A DNA stretch of 64,000 nucleotides from NCBI RefSeq assembly GCF_030758345.1, contig NZ_JAVAMO010000013.1, positions 1-64,000 on the forward strand, given 5' to 3'. The stretch is from Ruegeria discodermiae (GTDB taxonomy: Bacteria; Pseudomonadota; Alphaproteobacteria; Rhodobacterales; Rhodobacteraceae). A program made the translations under genes and the position numbers. Shown piece by piece: positions 17,782 to 26,543 of the stretch. The notes beneath the pieces were generated by a model. It was not told the DNA's origin, did not search any database, and saw only the letters and a list, made by a program, of their open reading frames with translations. How positions within the stretch are numbered: the first letter of the stretch is position 1; each line of letters begins with the position of its first letter.

Positions 17782-18459
17782 ATGAATCTGACGGATAGCA
17801 TCAAGCGCACGACGTTACATGAAGAGCTGGTCGAACGCTTGCGCAATCTTGTTGTAGAGGATGTGTTGAAGCCGGGTGAAAAAGTGCCCGAGAAACAGCT
17901 TTGTGATTCCTTGGGTGTTTCACGGACACCACTGAGAGAAGCCTTAAAGGTTCTTGCATCAGAAGGTTTCGTAGTGCTTCAGGCCAATCGTGGTGCTCGC
18001 GTTGCGAGTGTAACGAGAGCGGAATTGGAGAACACGTTTCCAGTGCTTGCATCGCTTGAGCAACTGGTGGGGGAACTGGCCTGTCAGCAGATGGACGCCG
18101 TAGAATTTCAACGGATTGAGAGCAGCCACAAGGATATGCTGAGCGCGTACGAGGCGCGTGATAGGCAGGCGTATTTCAAAGCCAATCAGGACATCCATCA
18201 GGCACTTATTCAGGGCGCGAGAAACGACATTCTGGAAAACCACCACAAGCTTTTAGCCGCGCGGGTCCGCCGTGCGCGTTTTATGGCCAACTTGTCGGAC
18301 GAACGCTGGGCGCAGGCAATTGATGAACATGAAGCCATGATGGAGTTGCTTAAAGCCCGCGATGCAGATGGGCTTGGAAAAACTATGAAGCTCCACATGA
18401 TGAACAAACTTTCTGCTCTTGTGAAAGCGCTGGAGGCACAGGACGAGACACCTCGCTAA
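17782..18459 (+). CDS. GntR/FCD transcriptional regulator
   Basis: A 225-residue FCD-type GntR regulator. The helix-turn-helix region reads PEKQLCDSLGVSRTPLREAL, and the rest is a helical FCD domain. ATG at 17782 follows AGGAAGT with normal spacing; a GTG at 17776 is less likely. It sits 9 bases downstream of the FAD/Fe-S dehydrogenase gene and is probably its regulator, with the hydroxyacid substrate as effector, by analogy with the lactate/glycolate regulators LldR and GlcC. It converges on the Ldh-type dehydrogenase gene. Confidence 0.87.
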   Translation: MNLTDSIKRTTLHEELVERLRNLVVEDVLKPGEKVPEKQLCDSLGVSRTPLREALKVLASEGFVVLQANRGARVASVTRAELENTFPVLASLEQLVGELACQQMDAVEFQRIESSHKDMLSAYEARDRQAYFKANQDIHQALIQGARNDILENHHKLLAARVRRARFMANLSDERWAQAIDEHEAMMELLKARDADGLGKTMKLHMMNKLSALVKALEAQDETPR

Positions 18460-18500
18460 ACTCTCGTCAAAAGCGCCTACAGCTTCCCACGGATGCGCTG

Positions 18501-19577
18501 CTAGTCGGCGCTGAGACTAGGAAACAGAGGGGATAGCCCGCAGTCCTCGGCAAGTTTGTTGAGGTCTCGACAAAGAGCGGGGTTCAGCTTCAAACCGTCT
18601 TTGCGGCGGGCCTCTGCGGCAGTCGTTTTGCCGTCTCCGGGCAAGCGTACCGGCTCATGACCGGGCAGGGGGGCGGATGCGCGCATTTCAGAGAAGACGC
18701 GGGCTGCGTTAGAAGCAAAGTCATTGCCCATCCCAAAGGCTGCCGGATTGAGCGCCATAACGAACTGGCCGGTGTTTGTGGATGAAGTTGTGTCCGAGGT
18801 GAAATTGACCACGTCAGAGCCGAATGCCGCGCCATTCAGCACCCCGGCCATCAACCCGATAGCCACGGAAAGGCCGAAACCCTTCGGACCTCCGATCGGC
18901 AAAAGAAACCCTTCTGATTTGCGGGCAGGGTCCGTTAACGGATTGCCATCACGCCCAACCATCCAACCTTCGGGCATAGGTTCGCCTTGCTGCAACAGGG
19001 TTTTGATCTTACCCATCGCGGCAACGGTCGTCGCCATATCGAACACAAACGGGTCCGGGCCATCGGCAGGGGCAGAGAATGCGATGGGATTGGTGCCAAG
19101 AAGCAAGTCGCTTCCGCCATAGGGCGGTACGTGGTTTGCACTGCCCACCGCCGCGGCCATGCCAAGCAACCCAGCCTCGGCCTGCGGGCGCACATAAAGT
19201 GCCAGTGGTCCTGCATGATTGCCGCGCCGAACACCAACCCATCCGATGCCGACCTCTTTTGCCTTTTCTATCGCAAGATCTCGCGCAGTCGACATAGCCA
19301 AATGGCCAAGGCCGTCATCGCCGTCAATCAACGCGGTCGAGACGGTCTGATGAAGGACGGTGACGTTTGGCTTGGCGTTGCTTCCACCCCCCGCCAGCCG
19401 GGCAAGATACTGACGCAGGCGAAAGACGCCGTGCGTGCCATAGCCATATATGTCGGCCTCGACCATCGTTGAGGCCACCTTACTTGCATCCGCTTTTGGC
19501 ACACCTCGTGTTTCGAGCGCGCTCGCCACGAAATCACGCAAATCTTGGCAGTCTATTTTCACAGGCTCAGAAGTCAT
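18501..19577 (-). CDS. Ldh/malate-lactate-ureidoglycolate dehydrogenase family oxidoreductase
   Basis: A 358-residue NAD(P)-dependent oxidoreductase of the type-2 malate/L-lactate dehydrogenase family (YlbC, sulfolactate dehydrogenase and relatives). The conserved segments YGTHGVFRLRQYL, GHLAMSTARDLAIEKA, RRGNHAGPLALYV with the catalytic His, and GTNPIAFSAPA are visible. ATG at 19577 is preferred over a TTG at 19586; the gene then overlaps the ABC permease gene by 11 bases, so it is the last gene of the transporter operon. Substrates in this family are 2-hydroxy or 2-oxo acids; the one used here is unknown. Confidence 0.87.
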   Translation of the reverse strand: MTSEPVKIDCQDLRDFVASALETRGVPKADASKVASTMVEADIYGYGTHGVFRLRQYLARLAGGGSNAKPNVTVLHQTVSTALIDGDDGLGHLAMSTARDLAIEKAKEVGIGWVGVRRGNHAGPLALYVRPQAEAGLLGMAAAVGSANHVPPYGGSDLLLGTNPIAFSAPADGPDPFVFDMATTVAAMGKIKTLLQQGEPMPEGWMVGRDGNPLTDPARKSEGFLLPIGGPKGFGLSVAIGLMAGVLNGAAFGSDVVNFTSDTTSSTNTGQFVMALNPAAFGMGNDFASNAARVFSEMRASAPLPGHEPVRLPGDGKTTAAEARRKDGLKLNPALCRDLNKLAEDCGLSPLFPSLSAD

Positions 19578-20439
19578 CTCTGCCAACCTGCTCTTTGTGC
19601 CAGAACACTAGCTTACGCTGTGTCCAAACCACTGACGCAAACACAGCGAGACCAACGAGGCTTAGATACAGGATCAACGAGAACACGCGCGGAGTGTTGA
19701 GCTGCGAGGCTGCAACGCGGATCAGCTCACCAAATCCCTTTCCGCCACCCAGGAATTCTCCTGTGATCGCGCCTGCCATAACACCGACTGCTCCGATTTT
19801 GAGGCCGGTGAAAATCTGCGGCAAACCGGTCGGCAGCTTCATTTTGATCAATGTCTGCATCCGGCTCGCACCCATTGTCTTGAACAACATGCGCGCATTT
19901 TCGTCGGCGGCGTGAAGCCCAGCGGCTGTTCCAACTACAATTGGGAATGTCGCAATAAAGGCGGCAAGTGCCACCTTGGATTCAATACCGAACCCCAACC
20001 ACGCCACAAACAGCGGGGCGAACGCTACTTTTGGCATGGTGTCGATGGCCACGAGGTAAGGCATCACCGCCTTTTCGCCAAATGCGGTTTCCCCGACCAG
20101 CACGCCAAGCGAAAAACCGATCGCGATTGCCAAGGCAAAGCCATAGACGACCTCTTTGAAAGTGATCCACAGCGCACCCAGCATGTAGCCTCCGGTCAAA
20201 AGGTTTTGTCCGACGAAAATCATGTCCCTAAGGGTCTCCATCGGGGTGGGCAGGATGATCGGCGATACAAGCCCCAGGCTCGTCACAATCTGCCAGGTGC
20301 CCACGAAAACGACGAAAACAAACGTCATCGCGATCCAACGGGGAACCGAGTCGATAAAGTGAACTTTCTGCTCCCAAACAGTGTCTTCTGCAGTGCCAGC
20401 GTCCTTTGCGGAAGGCGAGTAATCCTGAACTTGGCTCAC
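19567..20439 (-). CDS. ABC transporter permease (SsuC/TauC type)
   Basis: A 290-residue inner-membrane permease of the nitrate/sulfonate/taurine uptake family, with about six transmembrane segments. The EAA-like loop with the conserved glycine is seen in AASRMQTLIKMKLPTGLPQIFTGLK-type sequence near residue 190. The start is GTG and overlaps the ATPase stop (GTGA). Its partners are the ATPase and solute-binding genes upstream in the same operon. Confidence 0.88.
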   Translation of the reverse strand: MSQVQDYSPSAKDAGTAEDTVWEQKVHFIDSVPRWIAMTFVFVVFVGTWQIVTSLGLVSPIILPTPMETLRDMIFVGQNLLTGGYMLGALWITFKEVVYGFALAIAIGFSLGVLVGETAFGEKAVMPYLVAIDTMPKVAFAPLFVAWLGFGIESKVALAAFIATFPIVVGTAAGLHAADENARMLFKTMGASRMQTLIKMKLPTGLPQIFTGLKIGAVGVMAGAITGEFLGGGKGFGELIRVAASQLNTPRVFSLILYLSLVGLAVFASVVWTQRKLVFWHKEQVGRDDF

Positions 20440-21245
20440 ATTTCTTCTCCCTTATCCAGGAGGCTGCGAATGTAGTCTACAATAGCGCCGAACTTAGGAG
20501 TCGTCATCATATCGAGCGTGCGCGGGCGAGGCAGGTCGACTTCAACAATTTCAGCAATCCTGCCTGGACGTGGCTTCAACACGACGATTTCATTGGACAA
20601 AATCACCGCCTCTTGAATGGAGTGTGTCACAAGAAACGCGGTCGCTTCCTGTTCCCGGCAAATCCGCTGCAATTCCATGTTCATCATGTCGCGCGACAAT
20701 TCATCGAGCGCGCTAAACGGTTCGTCCAACAAAAGCACGGCTGGTTCCGTGATCAGCATACGGCAGATTGAGGCGCGCTGTGCCATTCCGCCCGACAATT
20801 CGTTCGGATATACGTTTTCGAACCCATTCAAGCCCACGATATCCAAAAGTTGATGCGCCTTGGCCATAGCTTGCTTGGCCGCCGCCTTTCCATCGCGGAT
20901 CTCAATCGGCAAGACGATGTTTTCTACGGCCGTTTTCCAGGGGAAAAGCGTCGCTTGCTGAAACATCATACCGATGTCCCGGCGGGTCCCAGTGACTGGT
21001 TTCCCCTGCAGAATCACACGCCCCTTTGTGGGCGGGATCAAACCCGCCATTATCTTGAGCAGAGTTGACTTGCCGCACCCGCTGGACCCGATGACAGATG
21101 TGAAGCTTCCTTTCCGAAGCGTCAGATTTATATCCTCGAGCGCGACAACCAGATTGCGCGCATAGGTCTTGCTTACGTGGGTCAACTCGTAGACCGGCGT
21201 GCCCAAGGGCGCGCCGGAAAACTCATGAGTGACTTCAGCGTTCAT
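20436..21245 (-). CDS. ABC transporter ATP-binding protein (SsuB/TauB type)
   Basis: A 269-residue ATPase. Walker A is GSSGCGKSTLLK, the signature motif is LSGGMAQRASICR, Walker B is AVLLLDEPFSALD, and the switch histidine is in VTHSIQEA. The family pattern is that of nitrate/sulfonate/pyrimidine-precursor importers. It overlaps both neighbours by 4 bases, consistent with a co-translated transporter operon. Confidence 0.92.
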   Translation of the reverse strand: MNAEVTHEFSGAPLGTPVYELTHVSKTYARNLVVALEDINLTLRKGSFTSVIGSSGCGKSTLLKIMAGLIPPTKGRVILQGKPVTGTRRDIGMMFQQATLFPWKTAVENIVLPIEIRDGKAAAKQAMAKAHQLLDIVGLNGFENVYPNELSGGMAQRASICRMLITEPAVLLLDEPFSALDELSRDMMNMELQRICREQEATAFLVTHSIQEAVILSNEIVVLKPRPGRIAEIVEVDLPRPRTLDMMTTPKFGAIVDYIRSLLDKGEEM

Positions 21246-22270
21246 TTGCTGACGGCCTCGTTGCCAATGGCAGCAAACTCATTGGTCCACGCAGCGCTCA
21301 GGTCATCAAGTGGCCCTGGGATTTCGCCCCCTGCGACCAGCGCATCTTGCCATTCTTGCCAAACCTCGGCGGGATACCATCCCAGGCCATTGCTTGGATC
21401 TGCTGCTATGGTTTTTGAACGCACGGCATCGAATAGCGCTGACTGGAACTCTTTGTCTTCGCCTTCCTGCGGATTTCCGTCCGCTAGGTGCTTCAACACG
21501 GCTTCGCGGTTGGCATCATCGAGCGCAAAAGCGTGTCCACGTGCGAACGCGCGGCTCCAAGCCTCAACCAATTCGCGGTCATTGGCGATTGTGTCAGCCA
21601 TAGTTGCAATACCGTTTCCGAAGAAGCGCCCGAATTCCGCAGGGGTGATGTCACGCACCTTCATTCCGCGTTGGTTCAGGATTGCCGTGTCAGCCGTCGA
21701 AGCAGAATAAGCGTCGATTTCGCCGTTCAGGAAAGCCGCAGTCGCTGGGCCGCCATCGCCGACGGTCAGGAAGGTAAAGTCTTCACCCTCTTTCATGCCA
21801 GCCCCGGTCATTACGTTTCGTGCAAAGCCCACTTCAGCGCCATCCGCGGTACCTGTTCCGATGACTTTGCCCCGCAGTTCTTCGACGTTTTGAATGTCAG
21901 AGTCTTCCGGCACGGCGATGCCAAAGTTGCTGCGGGCGGCAACGTTGTAGATGTGTACGGCATCCACGTCGCGCGACCGTGCGGCAATCAAGGGGCCAGG
22001 TCCTGGGCGACCGAAATGCGCTTGCCCGGCGGATAACGCCTGAAGCACGGCGCCCGAGCCGTTGATGGCCTCGACGGTCACGTCCAAACCTTCATCCGCG
22101 AAGTATCCTTCTCCAATGGCAACAAACACCGGAAATGAATTGATTGCCGAAGGGCTTGGCTGCACGAAAGTTATTTTACGCAAATCCTGCGCAAAACCTT
22201 TCGTTCCCAATGCTCCCGCTACCGGAACCGCCGAAAGCAAAGACGCTGTGAAAGTCCTTCTGTTCATCAT
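21242..22270 (-). CDS. ABC transporter substrate-binding protein (NMT1/THI5-like)
   Basis: A 342-residue periplasmic binding protein with a Tat-like signal (NRRTFTASLLSAVPVAGALG). The mature part has the NMT1/SsuA-type fold, with FVAIGEGYFADEGLDVTVE and an ALSAGQAHFG segment. The ATGs at 22270 and 22267 both follow GGGAGGAAG, so the long upstream extension is rejected. Ligands of this family include sulfonates, thiamin precursors and aromatic acids; which applies is open. The FAH hydrolase gene upstream on the same strand suggests a catabolic rather than biosynthetic role. Confidence 0.87.
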   Translation of the reverse strand: MMNRRTFTASLLSAVPVAGALGTKGFAQDLRKITFVQPSPSAINSFPVFVAIGEGYFADEGLDVTVEAINGSGAVLQALSAGQAHFGRPGPGPLIAARSRDVDAVHIYNVAARSNFGIAVPEDSDIQNVEELRGKVIGTGTADGAEVGFARNVMTGAGMKEGEDFTFLTVGDGGPATAAFLNGEIDAYSASTADTAILNQRGMKVRDITPAEFGRFFGNGIATMADTIANDRELVEAWSRAFARGHAFALDDANREAVLKHLADGNPQEGEDKEFQSALFDAVRSKTIAADPSNGLGWYPAEVWQEWQDALVAGGEIPGPLDDLSAAWTNEFAAIGNEAVSK

Positions 22271-22328
22271 TATAGTCTTCCTCCCTTGCATGGTTGGCAT
22301 CCCGCATATTCAGCAATGCAGGAGCCAC

Positions 22329-23243
22329 TTACACGGCGCGCACGGTATTCCTGAGCGTGCCGATTTCTGAAATTTCACAAACCACGATGTCCCCGTCTTT
22401 CAGGAACTGTGGAGGGTCCATCGCGTACCCGACACCCGACGGCGTGCCAGTCGCGATAACGTCGCCAGGTTCCAGGGTCATGCCCTCCGACAGGGAAGCG
22501 ATCAGCGTTGGAATGTCGAAAATCATGTCCGCCGTCGTTCCGTTTTGGCGCTGTTCACCGTTGATCGTTATTCCAATTGATAATGCGTGTGGATCGCTTA
22601 CTGCGTCGGCGGTCACTATTAAGGGACCCAATGGGCAAGACCCATCCAAACCCTTGCCTTTAAAGTACTGCCCACCATGTCGGCGTTGGATGTCACGAGC
22701 GGTAATGTCATTGAGGATCGTGTAGCCGTATACATGGTCGTATGCGTCAGCCTTGGCTATGTTTCGCCCCGGTTTCCCAATCACAACTGCCAGTTCAACT
22801 TCATAGTCAATGGCTTGTGAGACCGAGGGGAATATCAGAATGTCCGCCTCTGGTGCCACAATAGAGGTCGGCGGTTTTGTGAAGAAAACCGGATGCTCTG
22901 TTACACCAATTTTTTGGTTTTGTGCCCGTTCGCCCTCGGCGATGTGTTCAGCGTAGTTGCGCCCGACACAGAACAGGTTTTTGCGTGGATCAGGAATGGG
23001 AGCCAACAACGGCGCATCAGCGGGAACCAACGCGCCCTTGAGTTCGCCTTCTTCGGCCGACGAAACGAGGGTTTTCAACGCTCCAAGCGCAGCTTCGCCG
23101 CCCGCGATCAACTGCTGCATTGAACTGGCGTCCAACGCCTTGCCATGCATTTGTGCAGCGCGCAAAACGTCCAATCTACTGCCATCGGCAAGTATTGCCA
23201 CGCAAACGGCGCGGCCCTTTACGGAAACATTTGCTAACCGCAC
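22329..23243 (-). CDS. Fumarylacetoacetate hydrolase (FAH) family protein, second copy
   Basis: A 304-residue FAH-superfamily enzyme. The metal-binding segments IDYEVELAVVIGKPG and ILNDITARDIQRRHGGQ, and the end motif GDVIATGTPSGVGYA, are all intact. The start is GTG at 23243, supported by GGGAGGAG six bases upstream. It leads the operon with the ABC transporter and Ldh genes and is divergent from a GntR gene. Compared with the copy at 5.4 kb it has a longer N-terminal domain and a KGKGLDGSCPLGP segment typical of acylpyruvase/2-keto-acid hydrolase-like members. Confidence 0.87.
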   Translation of the reverse strand: MRLANVSVKGRAVCVAILADGSRLDVLRAAQMHGKALDASSMQQLIAGGEAALGALKTLVSSAEEGELKGALVPADAPLLAPIPDPRKNLFCVGRNYAEHIAEGERAQNQKIGVTEHPVFFTKPPTSIVAPEADILIFPSVSQAIDYEVELAVVIGKPGRNIAKADAYDHVYGYTILNDITARDIQRRHGGQYFKGKGLDGSCPLGPLIVTADAVSDPHALSIGITINGEQRQNGTTADMIFDIPTLIASLSEGMTLEPGDVIATGTPSGVGYAMDPPQFLKDGDIVVCEISEIGTLRNTVRAV

Positions 23244-23367
23244 TCGGCACTCCTCCCTCGTGCTGATGTCAAGCTCTGGACGCGGATCCCGTCCGGCGAC
23301 TCGTTTTTAGCTTTCCTCTTACCCTTGAGTTTTTTCCGACTTGGCGCTTCAATCAATCAACCAATCA

Positions 23368-23377
23368 CCAAATTGGG
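23368..23377. promoter_or_regulatory. CCAAATTGGG-type site before the GntR gene
   Basis: A 10-base near-palindrome 8 bases before the GntR start at 23385, in the gap shared with the divergent FAH/ABC operon. A similar CCAATTTGGG occurs at 24084-24093, just after the same gene. Autoregulatory binding by the GntR protein is possible but unproven. Confidence 0.25.
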
Positions 23378-23384
23378 TGGGGAT

Positions 23385-24065
23385 ATGAGCGCACCAACCG
23401 AACTCGCGCAACGCGTACGAGACCTGATCAACAATGCTGGATACCGGCACAACGACAGGCTCCCGCCTGAGCGCGATCTCTGTTCAACGCTTGGGACAAC
23501 CCGCAATCAGTTGCGAAGAGCGTTGGCAGAGCTTGAGGCGCAAGGGCTTATCTGGCGCCATGTGGGGCGGGGAACTTTCGTCGGTTCCAGGCCGGTTCTT
23601 AATCTTACCGACGTAACTTATTTGGGTAACCAAATAAAACCTGAACAAGTTGTATCCGTGCGATTTACGATCGAGCCACAGCTTAGCCGCCTGGCAGCGC
23701 TCCATTCCACACGTTCGGATCGTGAGCAAATGAGGCTTTGCGCGGACAAATGTCGCACGGCAGAGGATTGGCGCACTTATGAAGCGTGGGACAACAATTT
23801 GCACTACGCCATAGCCCGCTCTACTCGAAACCAGCTCTTTCTTTACTTCTTCGAGACTTTAAATTCGGTTCGAAGATCAATCGTTTGGGGGCAGCCACGG
23901 GAGACTTTGAAGCCCGTAGAAGACTATTCGAGTTTTAGTGAACATGATGTGATCGTGTCAGCCATAGCGAAGGGTGATGGCGAGCTTGCGGCCAGTGCCA
24001 TGGTCGATCACTTGAAATCGGTTTATTCACGTGTGCTGCCAAAGAGCATCCAGTCCGACGACTGA
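23385..24065 (+). CDS. GntR/FCD transcriptional regulator, FadR/PdhR-like
   Basis: A 226-residue GntR regulator. The DNA-binding domain shows LPPERDLCSTLGTTRNQLRRALAEL and the wing GLIWRHVGRGTFVGS; the C-terminal part is an FCD domain. ATG at 23385 follows GGTGGGG; the in-frame TTG at 23325 lacks a site. It is divergent from the FAH-ABC-Ldh operon, which it probably controls, and it is upstream of the fumarylpyruvate-hydrolase-like gene. Confidence 0.85.
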   Translation: MSAPTELAQRVRDLINNAGYRHNDRLPPERDLCSTLGTTRNQLRRALAELEAQGLIWRHVGRGTFVGSRPVLNLTDVTYLGNQIKPEQVVSVRFTIEPQLSRLAALHSTRSDREQMRLCADKCRTAEDWRTYEAWDNNLHYAIARSTRNQLFLYFFETLNSVRRSIVWGQPRETLKPVEDYSSFSEHDVIVSAIAKGDGELAASAMVDHLKSVYSRVLPKSIQSDD

Positions 24066-24076
24066 GGCAGCGCCAA

Positions 24077-24106
24077 GGCCCAACCAATTTGGGAAATGGT
24101 CGGGCC
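24077..24106 (+). terminator. Possible weak terminator hairpin after the GntR gene
   Basis: GGCCC (24077-24081) pairs with GGGCC (24102-24106), and an inner ACCA/TGGT-type stem continues with two mismatches. It lies 11 bases after the GntR stop but lacks a clear T-run, so termination is uncertain. Confidence 0.3.
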
Positions 24107-24259
24107 GGATTAAAGCCGTGGCTCTTGCAAAATAGCGTAGATTTTGGCGATGACTTGGTAAGCGGCCACGTCCATTTGAATATGACGTGGCATTGATCGG
24201 AAGGTGTCTGTCCGTTTGAAAATCCGATCGTTGGCTGTCAAACGCTCAGGAGGAAAGCG

Positions 24260-24943
24260 ATGTCCGACCATGTCATTCCCGCGCCGGAGGTGCATGTAAT
24301 ACCCGTAGCGGGGGGCGGCACGTTCCCGGTTCGTCGTGTTTATTGCATAGGGCGAAACTACGCGGCACATGCGATTGAAATGGGTCACGACCCAAACCGG
24401 GAACCCCCGTTTTTCTTTCAAAAGAACCCAAACAACTTAGACCCTTCTGGCGAGTTTCCTTACCCCCCGCACAGTTCTGATGTGCATCACGAAGCCGAAA
24501 TGTATGTCGCGCTCAAGTCCGGCGGTACAAATATCTCGGTGGATGATGCATTGGATCGTGTCTTTGGGTACGGGCTTTCGCTTGATATGACCCGCCGCGA
24601 CCTGCAAGGACAGATGAAAAAAATGGGCCGCCCTTGGGAAATTGGTAAGGCGTTCGAGTGCTCAGCGCCGTGCGGACCAATTCACCAAGTGTCAGAAGTC
24701 GGACATCTTGATAAAGGTCCAATTACGTTGACGGTGAATGGAGAAATTCGTCAGGAAGGAGACTTGAACCAGATGATCTGGAAAGTCCCCGAGATGATCT
24801 CCTACCTGAGTGACCACTTCGAGCTTGCAGCGGGTGACGTCATCCTTTCAGGAACGCCTTCTGGTGTTGGTCCCGTCAACCGAGGGGATGTTATGGTCTT
24901 GGCCCTCGACAAGTTGGGCAGCCTGAATGTACGCGTAACTTAG
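24260..24943 (+). CDS. Fumarylpyruvate hydrolase-like FAH family protein
   Basis: A 227-residue compact FAH-superfamily hydrolase. It carries the fumarylpyruvate/acylpyruvate hydrolase pattern: RRVYCIGRNYAAHAIEMG, PFFFQKNPNNLDPSGEFPYP, VHHEAEMYVALKSGG with metal ligands, and GDVILSGTPSGVGPVNRGD. Such enzymes split 3-acylpyruvates to pyruvate and an acid, for example in gentisate breakdown. AGGAGGAAAGCG precedes the ATG. It heads a rightward module with an AMP-forming ligase (60 bases later) and a PanE-like reductase. Confidence 0.85.
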   Translation: MSDHVIPAPEVHVIPVAGGGTFPVRRVYCIGRNYAAHAIEMGHDPNREPPFFFQKNPNNLDPSGEFPYPPHSSDVHHEAEMYVALKSGGTNISVDDALDRVFGYGLSLDMTRRDLQGQMKKMGRPWEIGKAFECSAPCGPIHQVSEVGHLDKGPITLTVNGEIRQEGDLNQMIWKVPEMISYLSDHFELAAGDVILSGTPSGVGPVNRGDVMVLALDKLGSLNVRVT

Positions 24944-25003
24944 GACCTGCTGCGACAACCTTACTTTGCGAAAGAAACCGACGCTTTTGTAAACGGATAA
25001 CAG

Positions 25004-26539
25004 ATGCCCCATTTAGTCGCTGAATTGATCGCACGCCACGCAGACACTGAAAATGCCATTGGTGCCCCTGGCCGGTCTTGGTTGAGCTATCTTGGTTTGC
25101 GCCAGCATTGCGCGAAGGTCAAAGAGGATCTGAATCAGATCGGAGTAGGGCGCGGCGACAGGGTGGCAATTGTGTTGCCCAACGGACCAGAGATGGCGAC
25201 GGCATTCATATCCGTCGCCCAAGTGGCGACGACGGCGCCCTTAAACCCTGCATACACTTTCGAAGAATACATCTTCTATCTCAAAGACCTGAAAGCAAAG
25301 GCCCTTCTTGTAAGCGAAAACGAAAATGGCCCAGCCGTGCAAGCGGCGACGGAGCTGGGTGTGGTCGTCTTGCGGATTTCTAGCGATAGTTCTCGTCCAG
25401 CTGGGCAGTTTTCCGTTTTGGCCTGTGACCCAATTGGAGTGGCTGATACATCAGAGCCGGGCGAAGATGACGTCGCCCTGATACTCCACACATCAGGAAC
25501 AACGTCGCGCCCCAAGATCGTTCCTTTGACGCAGGCCAACATTTATTCGTCGGCGCGGAACGTTGCTTCGTCTTTGATGCTAACGACAGACGATCGTTGT
25601 CTGAGCATTATGCCTCTGTTTCATATCCATGGGTTGATCGCGGCCGTCGCCGCTTCATTATGCGCTGGATCGCAAATTAGCTGCACCCCTGGGTTCAACG
25701 CTCTCAGCTTTTTTACGCAGGTCGCTGAGGTTGATCCGACATGGTACACAGCAGTTCCGACAATGCACCAAGCTATTCTCGCCCGAGCCGCCCGAAACCA
25801 ATCGACTATTGAGGAATCTCGATTGCGTTTCTTGCGGTCTTCTTCCGCGTCGTTGCCCGCGCCGGTAATGGAAGAGTTGATTGCGACTTTTAATGCGCCT
25901 GTGATCGAAGCCTATGGTATGACTGAGGCTACGCATCAAATGTGTTGCAACCCGCTTCCTCCACAAAAGCAAAAGCCGGGATACGTCGGACTAGCAGCGG
26001 GCCCCGAAGTCAGAATTGCAGACGAAACGGAAAATGTATTGATCGCTTCGCGTGACGTCGGAGAAATCGTTATCAGCGGACCGAACGTGACCCCCGGGTA
26101 TGAGAGCAACCCCCAGGCAAATGCAGACAATTTCTTTGAAGCGGATGGAAAACTCTGGTTTCGCACCGGTGATCAAGGGTCGTTCAACAAAGAGAATTAT
26201 CTGCGACTGACCGGACGCCTAAAGGAGCTTATTAATCGCGGCGGAGAAAAAATCAGCCCGCTTGAAGTTGACGCCGTGCTTCTGAGCCATCCGGACGTTG
26301 CTCAGGCAGTTTGTTTTGCCGTTCCCCACGAAAAACTTGGCGAAGACATAGCGGCGGCGGTGGTGCTCTCAGAAGGAGCGGCGATTGCAGGTCAGGAAGT
26401 CCGGGATTTTGTTGGCGCGCGGCTCGCAAAGTTCAAGGTGCCGACTTCAGTGGTTATTCTCGAAGAGATACCAAAAGGCGCGACTGGTAAGATACAAAGG
26501 ATCGGGCTGGCCGCTAAATTGGGACTAGCAAAGGCTTAG
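25004..26539 (+). CDS. AMP-forming acid-CoA ligase, oxalate-CoA ligase-like
   Basis: A 511-residue ANL-superfamily ligase. The adenylation motifs HTSGTTSRPKIVPLT, YGMTEATHQM, WFRTGDQGSF and GRLKELINRGGEKISPLEVD are present, and the catalytic Lys is in KGATGKIQR. The forms HTSGTTSRPK and INRGGEKISPLEVD are those of the yeast Pcs60/plant AAE3 oxalyl-CoA synthetases, so oxalate is a reasoned but untested guess. It follows the fumarylpyruvate hydrolase gene and is 4 bases before the PanE-like gene, suggesting one operon. Confidence 0.8.
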   Translation: MPHLVAELIARHADTENAIGAPGRSWLSYLGLRQHCAKVKEDLNQIGVGRGDRVAIVLPNGPEMATAFISVAQVATTAPLNPAYTFEEYIFYLKDLKAKALLVSENENGPAVQAATELGVVVLRISSDSSRPAGQFSVLACDPIGVADTSEPGEDDVALILHTSGTTSRPKIVPLTQANIYSSARNVASSLMLTTDDRCLSIMPLFHIHGLIAAVAASLCAGSQISCTPGFNALSFFTQVAEVDPTWYTAVPTMHQAILARAARNQSTIEESRLRFLRSSSASLPAPVMEELIATFNAPVIEAYGMTEATHQMCCNPLPPQKQKPGYVGLAAGPEVRIADETENVLIASRDVGEIVISGPNVTPGYESNPQANADNFFEADGKLWFRTGDQGSFNKENYLRLTGRLKELINRGGEKISPLEVDAVLLSHPDVAQAVCFAVPHEKLGEDIAAAVVLSEGAAIAGQEVRDFVGARLAKFKVPTSVVILEEIPKGATGKIQRIGLAAKLGLAKA

Positions 26540-26543
26540 ACAC

